From Parafrigoribacterium_A sp035571875 (lineage in GTDB: Bacteria; Actinomycetota; Actinomycetes; Actinomycetales; Microbacteriaceae), in the NCBI GenBank assembly GCA_035571875.1, contig DATNBR010000090.1, positions 1 through 64,000 on the forward strand: 64,000 nucleotides of DNA, read 5' to 3'. The notes beneath the pieces were generated by a model. The model was not told where the DNA came from, searched no databases, and saw only the letters and a list, made by a program, of their open reading frames with translations. Numbering within the stretch: the first letter of the stretch is position 1; each line of letters starts with the position of its first letter. Both the position numbers and the translations under genes were made by a program. Positions 58,998-64,000 of the stretch are shown in pieces.

Positions 58998-60008
58998 CTA
59001 AGCCTCCCGGGTCTTCGGTGAGGACTGCAGAGTGAGCGCCGGGTCGCGCAGCACGACATCGCCGAGGGCGTCGTCGATCCGCGCCATAAGCTCGGCGGGA
59101 ATCGTCACATCCGAGGCGACGACATTCTCTTTGACCTGCTCCGGTCGCGAAGCACCGATGATGGCCGAAGCGACGTTCTCGTTCTGCAGCACCCACGCGA
59201 CTGCGAGCTGCGCGGAGCTGAGGTCCAGTTCGGCAGCGATCGGTGCGAGGTCCTGCACGCGAGTCAAGATATCGTCCTGCATCCAGCGAGAGATCATCTG
59301 GGCGCCACCCTTGTCATCCGTGGCGCGCGAACCCTCGGGCCTCGCGGCACCCGGCTTGTATTTGCCGGTGAGCACACCCTGCGCGATGGGCGACCAGACG
59401 ATCTGCGAAATGCCCAGCTCCCTCGATGTCGGAACGACCTCCGCCTCGATCACCCGGTACAGCGCCGAGTACTGCGGCTGGTTGGAGATGAGCTGCACGT
59501 TCAGTTCCTTCGCCAGCGCGGCGCCCGCCCGGAGCTGGTCGGCGGTCCACTCGCTGACTCCGATGTACAGCGCCTTGCCCGAGCGAACGACATCGGCGAA
59601 TGCCTGGAAGGTCTCTTCGAGCGGTGTCTCGTAGTCGAAGCGGTGCGCCTGGTAGAGATCGACATAGTCGGTCTGCAGGCGCCTTAGGGATCCGTCGATC
59701 GACTCGAGAATGTGCTTGCGCGACAGGCCGACATCGTTGTGGCCCTTCGGACCCGTCGGGCCAAACACCTTGGTGAAGATCTCGAGCGACTGACGGCGCT
59801 CGCCCTTGAGGGCTTCGCCGAGCACGGTTTCGGCGGCCGTATTCGCGTAGACGTCGGCGGTGTCGAACGTGGTGATCCCGTTCTCGATCGCGGCTTTCAC
59901 GCACTGGGTGGCCGTGTCGTTCTCGACCTGTGAGCCGTGAGTCAGCCAGTTGCCGTAGGTGATTTCGGAGATTTTGAGGCCGGAGTTGCCGAGGTAACGA
60001 AATTTCAT
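58998..60008 (-). CDS. Aldo/keto reductase (Kv-beta/YghZ-like)
   Basis: 336 aa. AKR (alpha/beta)8 barrel: MKFRYLGNSGLKISEITYGNW, TFDTADVYANTAAE (catalytic Asp and Tyr), the FTKVFG segment (Lys) and YVDLYQAHRFD (His). NADPH site: SAIIGASRPEQVKENV. Reduces aldehydes or ketones with NADPH. Precedes the ADH gene in the same direction (94 bp gap containing box C). Upstream, towards 60156, I find no clear DosR-like box. Confidence 0.93.
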   Translation of the reverse strand: MKFRYLGNSGLKISEITYGNWLTHGSQVENDTATQCVKAAIENGITTFDTADVYANTAAETVLGEALKGERRQSLEIFTKVFGPTGPKGHNDVGLSRKHILESIDGSLRRLQTDYVDLYQAHRFDYETPLEETFQAFADVVRSGKALYIGVSEWTADQLRAGAALAKELNVQLISNQPQYSALYRVIEAEVVPTSRELGISQIVWSPIAQGVLTGKYKPGAARPEGSRATDDKGGAQMISRWMQDDILTRVQDLAPIAAELDLSSAQLAVAWVLQNENVASAIIGASRPEQVKENVVASDVTIPAELMARIDDALGDVVLRDPALTLQSSPKTREA

Positions 60009-60155
60009 TGCCTCACTCTAGGGCTCCCGCGTGAGAGTTTCCTCGGCACGCTGCGCGACCCCTTTTGAGCTGCTGACAGCCCTTGAACCTCCGCGGCGAG
60101 AAGCGTTGACTTGAAGAGACACGCCAACACTACAGACTCACGCAAAGGAGACACG

Positions 60156-60500
60156 ATGGCAGTGAAACTCAATGAAGAAGCACTCACCCACGCTCGTGAC
60201 CTGGTCAAGAAGGGCAGCGTCGTGCACGACGAGCGGGATGACTGGAGCGACGACGCGCCGTCCACCGACGAACAGAATGACTTCATCGAGCGCGAAGGCT
60301 GGCACGAGTACGGACTGTGGCACCTCGGTATCGATACCGACGAGAACGAGGAGACGAAGGCCCGGTACAGCTTTCCGTACGGCGACTTCTCCAAGGTGCA
60401 CCGCTGCGCGGTCATCTCGCTCGAATCACGCGCCGCCCAGAACGATCACGACGACATCGCGACGTCGACGAAGAACCTTCTGAAGCTGATCGACTCCTAG
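60156..60500 (+). CDS. Acidic protein of unknown function
   Basis: 114 aa, start ATG 60156 with AAAGGAG upstream. Composition is strongly acidic (KKGSVVHDERDDWSDDAPSTDEQNDFIEREGWHEYG). The sequence then shows FPYGDFSKVHRCAVISLESRAAQ, ending in a helix (IATSTKNLLKLIDS). No membrane segment, no signal peptide, no cysteine motif. I do not recognise a named family, though the compact globular layout suggests a real conserved protein. It diverges from the aldo/keto reductase at the edge of the stress island. Confidence 0.75.
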   Translation: MAVKLNEEALTHARDLVKKGSVVHDERDDWSDDAPSTDEQNDFIEREGWHEYGLWHLGIDTDENEETKARYSFPYGDFSKVHRCAVISLESRAAQNDHDDIATSTKNLLKLIDS

Positions 60501-60509
60501 CGCCGGGTG

Positions 60510-60605
60510 CTAGTGCGAGCGAAGCATGGCGGTGAACGCCATGATCGTGAGGACCACGACGATCACGCCGGTGACGATCATGCTGACGATGACAACTGTT
60601 TCCAT
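60510..60605 (-). CDS. Putative 31-aa membrane peptide
   Basis: A tiny minus-strand frame (ATG 60605, TAG 60510-60512). Residues 3-27 are almost entirely Val/Ile/Met/Leu/Ala/Thr, and the peptide ends in RSH, a perfect single membrane span with a basic end. AGGGAAG lies about 10 bases upstream, a little far. It fills the gap between two plus-strand genes. Could be coding or chance; no family recognised. Confidence 0.4.
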   Translation of the reverse strand: METVVIVSMIVTGVIVVVLTIMAFTAMLRSH

Positions 60606-60693
60606 GGAGCCATTCTTCCCTAGATCGGTCCGAGGCCATGAACTGCGACACATCCGACGATCAACTGGGAGATGTACCGTGTGACAGTGTCGA

Positions 60694-60708
60694 GGGTCTC
60701 AGAGGCCC
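60694..60708. promoter_or_regulatory. Palindrome before padR (possible operator)
   Basis: GGGTCTC-A-GAGGCCC, 7-bp arms with one mismatch, 22 bp before the padR start and just ahead of its AAGAGGAGG ribosome-binding site. Placed for autoregulation or for a transcript hairpin; the binding protein is not known. Confidence 0.45.
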
Positions 60709-60730
60709 TTTCCCCAAGAGGAGGACCAGC

Positions 60731-61303
60731 ATGAGCAACTCAACGAGCAATGCGCGCAACGATTCGAGTCGACAGCACCCCGGATTCGGATTCGACCGAC
60801 CGGGTTTCGACCTGTGGGATGCGGCAGAGAGGATGCGCTCGGCGTTCGAGGATCGCTTCGAGCGGCATGTAGCGCCAAAGTTCGGTCGCGGTGACGTGCG
60901 GGCCGCGATTCTGACGCTGCTCACGGAGGAGCCGATGCACGGTTACCAGCTCATTCGCGAGATCGAGAAGCGCAGCGATGGCGCATGGAAGCCGACCCCC
61001 GGGGTCATCTACCCCACCCTCCAGCTGCTCGCCGACGAAGGCCTCGTCACCGCTCAGGAGGCGGACGGCAAGAAGAGCTACTCGCTCACCGAGAGCGGCA
61101 AGGCGGAGGCCGCGGCCGCGGGTCCCGCCCCGTGGGATGCGCCCTCGGTGCACGATGCAGCGCTGCTGCCGAAGGCGGGAGCGAAACTGGCGCACGCCGC
61201 GGTGCAGGTCGCTCGGGCCGGCAGCGCCGAACAGGTGCACGAGGCGGTCGCTGTGATCGACGAGGCAAGACGCAAGCTGTATTCGATCCTCGCCCAGGAT
61301 TGA
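60731..61303 (+). CDS. PadR family transcriptional regulator
   Basis: 190 aa from ATG 60731. After a polar 50-residue N-terminus comes the PadR winged helix: AAILTLLTEEPMHGYQLIREIEKRSDGAWKPTPGVIYPTLQLLADEGLV and SYSLTESGKAEA. A C-terminal helix for dimerisation follows (VHEAVAVIDEARRKLYSIL). Followed 4 bp later by the ABC1 kinase gene, so they are probably co-transcribed. Confidence 0.93.
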   Translation: MSNSTSNARNDSSRQHPGFGFDRPGFDLWDAAERMRSAFEDRFERHVAPKFGRGDVRAAILTLLTEEPMHGYQLIREIEKRSDGAWKPTPGVIYPTLQLLADEGLVTAQEADGKKSYSLTESGKAEAAAAGPAPWDAPSVHDAALLPKAGAKLAHAAVQVARAGSAEQVHEAVAVIDEARRKLYSILAQD

Positions 61304-61307
61304 ACGG

Positions 61308-63053
61308 ATGCCACCTGAGCGGGCGCAGCCTCAACGGATGCCGCCGCAGCGACGCCCGCAGGAACCCGCGTTGACGGGGCAGCGGCATCCGCGCGCTCGG
61401 TACCGCCGCATCCTGCGCTTCGCCGCGCGCTACATCGTGCGCGAGTGGTGGTTCGAACTGTTCCTGCCTCGGATCGGACTCGCGCGCGTCGGTCGCCGCG
61501 GAAGGATCGAACGAGCGCGCGGGATCGCGCGTCACTTTCACGCGCTCGCGATCGAACTCGGTGGTCTCATGATCAAGGTCGGCCAGTTCATGTCGTCGAG
61601 GCTCGACGTACTGCCTCCGGAGATCACGAGCGAGCTCGAGGGGCTGCAGGACGAGGTGCCGCCCGTCGACTTCGCTCTCCTGCGTGAACTCGCCGAAATC
61701 GAACTGGGCATGCCGCTGGAGCGGGCGTATTCATACATCGATCCGACGCCGGTTGCGGCCGCGTCCCTCGGGCAGGTGCATCGCGCACGACTCGTGGCCG
61801 CCGACGCCGCCGAGGTCGGCTTCGAGCGCGTCGTCGTCAAGGTGCAGCGCCCCGGAATCGACGCGATCGTCCGGATCGATATCGCGGCCCTGCGCAAGAT
61901 CGCCGGCTGGCTCAATCGCGTCAGCTTCATCTCGCGGCGGGTCGACCTGCCCGCGCTTCTGGCGGAGTTCGCCGCCACGAGCCTGCAGGAGATCGACTAC
62001 CTGCGTGAGGGTGCGAGTGCCGAGCGTTTTGCAGAGAACTTCCTCGGGCATCCGCGCGTTCGCACCCCCGTCGTTGTGTGGGAGCGGACGACCCGTCGGG
62101 TGCTGACCCTCTCTGACGTCACCGCGATCAAGATCAGCGATCGAGAGGCGCTCATGGCGGCCGGAATCGACCCGGTCGCCGTCGCCGACGAACTCGCGAG
62201 CGCGATGTTCGACCAACTGTTCGTGCACAGCTTCTTTCACGCCGATCCGCACCCCGGGAACATCTTCGTGACGCCCGCGGGTGGATCCGCCGCCGACTGG
62301 GCGCTCACCTTCGTCGACTTCGGGATGATGGGCGAGGTCCCCGACGTGCTGAGGAACGGGCTGCAGCGCCTCATCGTCGCCGTCGCCTCTCGAGATCCGA
62401 AGGCGCTCGTCGCGAGCATCCGCGACATGGGAGTGCTGTTGCCCGCCGCGGAGAGCGCCCCGCTCGAGCGCGCGATGAGTGAGCTGTTCGATCGCTTCGG
62501 CGGCATGGGATTCGCCGAGCTGCAGCGGGTTGATCCGGATGAGTTCAGGGACTTCGCCGAGAAGTTCGGCAGGGTCATGCGCACGATGCCGTTCCAGCTG
62601 CCCGAGAATTTTCTGCTCATCATCCGGGCGGTCTCGGTGACGTCGGGCGTCTGCACCGCGCTCAACCCGGCTTTCAACGTCTGGACGGCGATCGAACCCT
62701 ACGCCAAGCGCCTCACTCGCGACGAGGGTGGGCGCACGGTGCGGAACCTCGCGCAGCAGGCCCTCGAGACCGCGGCCGTCGTCGCGCGACTACCCCGGCA
62801 GTTAGACGACATGGTGACGCTGATCCGGCGCGGTCAGCTCTCCATCGAGACTCCGGGAGTCGATCGTCGCCTGAAGGCACTCGAACTGCTCGTTCGCCGC
62901 GCGGGCGCCTCGGTCATCTTCACGGCGCTGCTTCTCGGCGGGATTCTGCTCAAGCAGAGCGATCCCGTGCTCGGCAGCGTGCTGATGTGGGCATCCGTGG
63001 TTCCGCTCGTCTATTCGCTCCTGGCCGGAAGGTCAGGCCGCGACCGGGACTGA
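61308..63053 (+). CDS. ABC1/UbiB family atypical kinase
   Basis: 581 aa. ABC1/ADCK fold: ELGGLMIKVGQFMSSRLDVLPPEITSELEGLQDEVPP (KxGQ motif), AAASLGQVHRARL (Ala-rich nucleotide loop), VVVKVQRPGI (Lys), and HADPHPGNIFV with TFVDFGMMG (catalytic and metal Asp). Two C-terminal hydrophobic helices (SVIFTALLLGGILL and VLMWASVVPLVYSLLAG) anchor it. UbiB-like proteins support quinone or membrane-lipid metabolism; in an organism expected to use menaquinone the substrate is open. ATG 61338 is an alternative start. Confidence 0.92.
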   Translation: MPPERAQPQRMPPQRRPQEPALTGQRHPRARYRRILRFAARYIVREWWFELFLPRIGLARVGRRGRIERARGIARHFHALAIELGGLMIKVGQFMSSRLDVLPPEITSELEGLQDEVPPVDFALLRELAEIELGMPLERAYSYIDPTPVAAASLGQVHRARLVAADAAEVGFERVVVKVQRPGIDAIVRIDIAALRKIAGWLNRVSFISRRVDLPALLAEFAATSLQEIDYLREGASAERFAENFLGHPRVRTPVVVWERTTRRVLTLSDVTAIKISDREALMAAGIDPVAVADELASAMFDQLFVHSFFHADPHPGNIFVTPAGGSAADWALTFVDFGMMGEVPDVLRNGLQRLIVAVASRDPKALVASIRDMGVLLPAAESAPLERAMSELFDRFGGMGFAELQRVDPDEFRDFAEKFGRVMRTMPFQLPENFLLIIRAVSVTSGVCTALNPAFNVWTAIEPYAKRLTRDEGGRTVRNLAQQALETAAVVARLPRQLDDMVTLIRRGQLSIETPGVDRRLKALELLVRRAGASVIFTALLLGGILLKQSDPVLGSVLMWASVVPLVYSLLAGRSGRDRD

Positions 63054-63125
63054 ACGCGACGTGTCACGGTGCTTGAAACGATCCTGCGGGCGTTGTGGCC
63101 GGATGCGACGGGTAGCGTTGACCGC

Positions 63126-64000
63126 ATGACCTCAACCGAAGAGACCGCGACCACCTTCACCGAACTCGGGCTGAGTGACGCGGTGCTCAAGGCGGTCGGT
63201 GACGTCGGGTACGAGACGCCCTCTGCCATCCAGGCCGCCACCATCCCCCATCTGCTCGCCGGTCGTGACGTGGTGGGGCTCGCCCAGACCGGAACGGGCA
63301 AGACCGCGGCGTTCGCCCTGCCCATCCTGTCTCGCCTCGATGTGACCCAGAAGAACCCGCAGGCACTCGTGCTCTCCCCCACGCGAGAGCTCGCCCTGCA
63401 GGTCTGTGAGGCGTTCGAACAGTACGCGGCGCACCTGCGCGGTGTGCACGTGCTGCCGGTCTACGGCGGGCAGGCCTATGGCGTGCAGCTCTCGGCCCTG
63501 CGGCGCGGAGTGCACGTCGTCGTCGGCACGCCCGGCCGCATCATGGATCACCTGGCCAAGGGCACGCTCGACCTGTCGGAGCTCAAGTACCTCGTGCTCG
63601 ACGAGGCAGACGAGATGCTCAAGATGGGCTTCGCCGAAGACGTCGAGACGATCCTCGCCGAGACGCCCGACGACAAGCAGGTCGCGCTGTTCTCGGCCAC
63701 CATGCCGGCACAGATCCGGCGCATCTCGAAGAAGTATCTGCGCGACGCGGAAGAGATCACGGTCAAGAACAAGACCACGACCTCGGCCAACACCACCCAG
63801 CGCTACCTCATGGTCTCGTACCCGCAGAAGGTGGATGCCCTCACCCGCATTCTCGAGGTCGAGAACTTCGAGGGAATGATCGTCTTCGTTCGCACGAAGA
63901 ACGAGACCGAGACGCTCGCCGAGAAGCTGCGCGCCCGCGGCTACTCTGCCGCGGCGATCAGCGGCGACGTGGCTCAGGCCCAGCGCGAACGCACCGTGGG
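63126..64000 (+). CDS. DEAD-box ATP-dependent RNA helicase (3' truncated by window edge)
   Basis: 291 residues visible from ATG 63126; runs off the window. Q-motif FTELGLSDAVLKAVGDVGYETPSAIQ, motif I AQTGTGKT, Ia PTRELALQV, GG box YGGQAYG, Ib TPGRIMDH, motif II LDEADEML, motif III SATMP, and start of the second RecA domain (GMIVFVRTKNETETLAEKL). DeaD/CsdA-type helicase for ribosome assembly and RNA decay, often cold-inducible. The missing C-terminal part decides the subtype. Confidence 0.95.
   Translation, partial: MTSTEETATTFTELGLSDAVLKAVGDVGYETPSAIQAATIPHLLAGRDVVGLAQTGTGKTAAFALPILSRLDVTQKNPQALVLSPTRELALQVCEAFEQYAAHLRGVHVLPVYGGQAYGVQLSALRRGVHVVVGTPGRIMDHLAKGTLDLSELKYLVLDEADEMLKMGFAEDVETILAETPDDKQVALFSATMPAQIRRISKKYLRDAEEITVKNKTTTSANTTQRYLMVSYPQKVDALTRILEVENFEGMIVFVRTKNETETLAEKLRARGYSAAAISGDVAQAQRERTV

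Noticed and set aside
60009..60155. DosR-like box upstream of the aldo/keto reductase
   Set aside because: CTAGGGCTCCC and GACCCCTTTT were inspected on both strands; neither has a second half at the correct spacing.
1..64000. CRISPR array, prophage, insertion sequence or integrase
   Set aside because: No regularly spaced repeats, transposase, integrase or phage structural genes were seen; the tRNA-Leu has no visible repeated 3' end nearby that would mark an integration site.

Overview
The window is a contiguous piece of a high-GC actinobacterial chromosome, most likely from the Microbacteriaceae or a close relative. Evidence for this includes: the split actinobacterial respiratory supercomplex genes (ctaC-ctaD-ctaF facing ctaE-qcrC-qcrA-qcrB); rbpA; mycothiol ligase mshC; pafB-pafC next to tatA-tatC, helY, lnt and ppm1; frequent GTG starts; and many 4-bp ATGA/GTGA overlaps. 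I see no phage, transposase, CRISPR array or rRNA. One tRNA, Leu(GAG), is present.

Layout. 1-7.9 kb: end of dnaE, a flavin reductase, hisD, nrdR, pyrD, a DUF3043 membrane protein, an M20 peptidase and an A-type Fe-S carrier. 8-16 kb: cytochrome c oxidase and the bc complex in two convergent operons that share a perfect 19-bp hairpin terminator. 16-23.5 kb: trpD, then small accessory genes. These include a UPF0225 protein that seems to start at AUU, a TetR-controlled and an HxlR-controlled divergent pair with visible operators, and two RibD/DHFR-type reductases, one of which has lost its C-terminus. 23.5-29.5 kb: a UvrA2-type ATPase coupled to a UPF0303 protein, an SDR, an NfeD-SPFH pair and a GDPD. 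29.6-46.2 kb: rbpA and a block syntenic with the Mycobacterium tuberculosis helY-tatCA-pafCB-trmI-PAC2-mshC-uppP region, but without the Pup-proteasome genes at the usual place between trmI and pafB.

47.5-60 kb is the most distinctive part: a compact island resembling the mycobacterial DosR (DevR) dormancy regulon. It encodes a DevS-like two-GAF histidine kinase that keeps the heme-ligand histidine, a DevR-like response regulator translationally coupled to it, and an MgtA-type Mg2+ ATPase coupled to the regulator. It also has three universal stress proteins, a P1B-type ATPase, two tandem PNPOx-like flavin proteins, a zinc alcohol dehydrogenase and an aldo/keto reductase. Three 16-bp sites of the form AGGGNC-N4-GKCNC lie upstream of a USP, a second USP and the ADH operon, and resemble DosR boxes. 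The simplest reading is a self-contained hypoxia/redox-responsive regulon encoded at a single locus.

The window ends with a 114-aa acidic protein of unknown function, a 31-aa membrane peptide, a PadR regulator, an ABC1/UbiB kinase and the start of a DEAD-box RNA helicase. No gene-free stretch exceeds 300 bases; the longest (47319-47604) holds divergent promoters and one DosR-like box.
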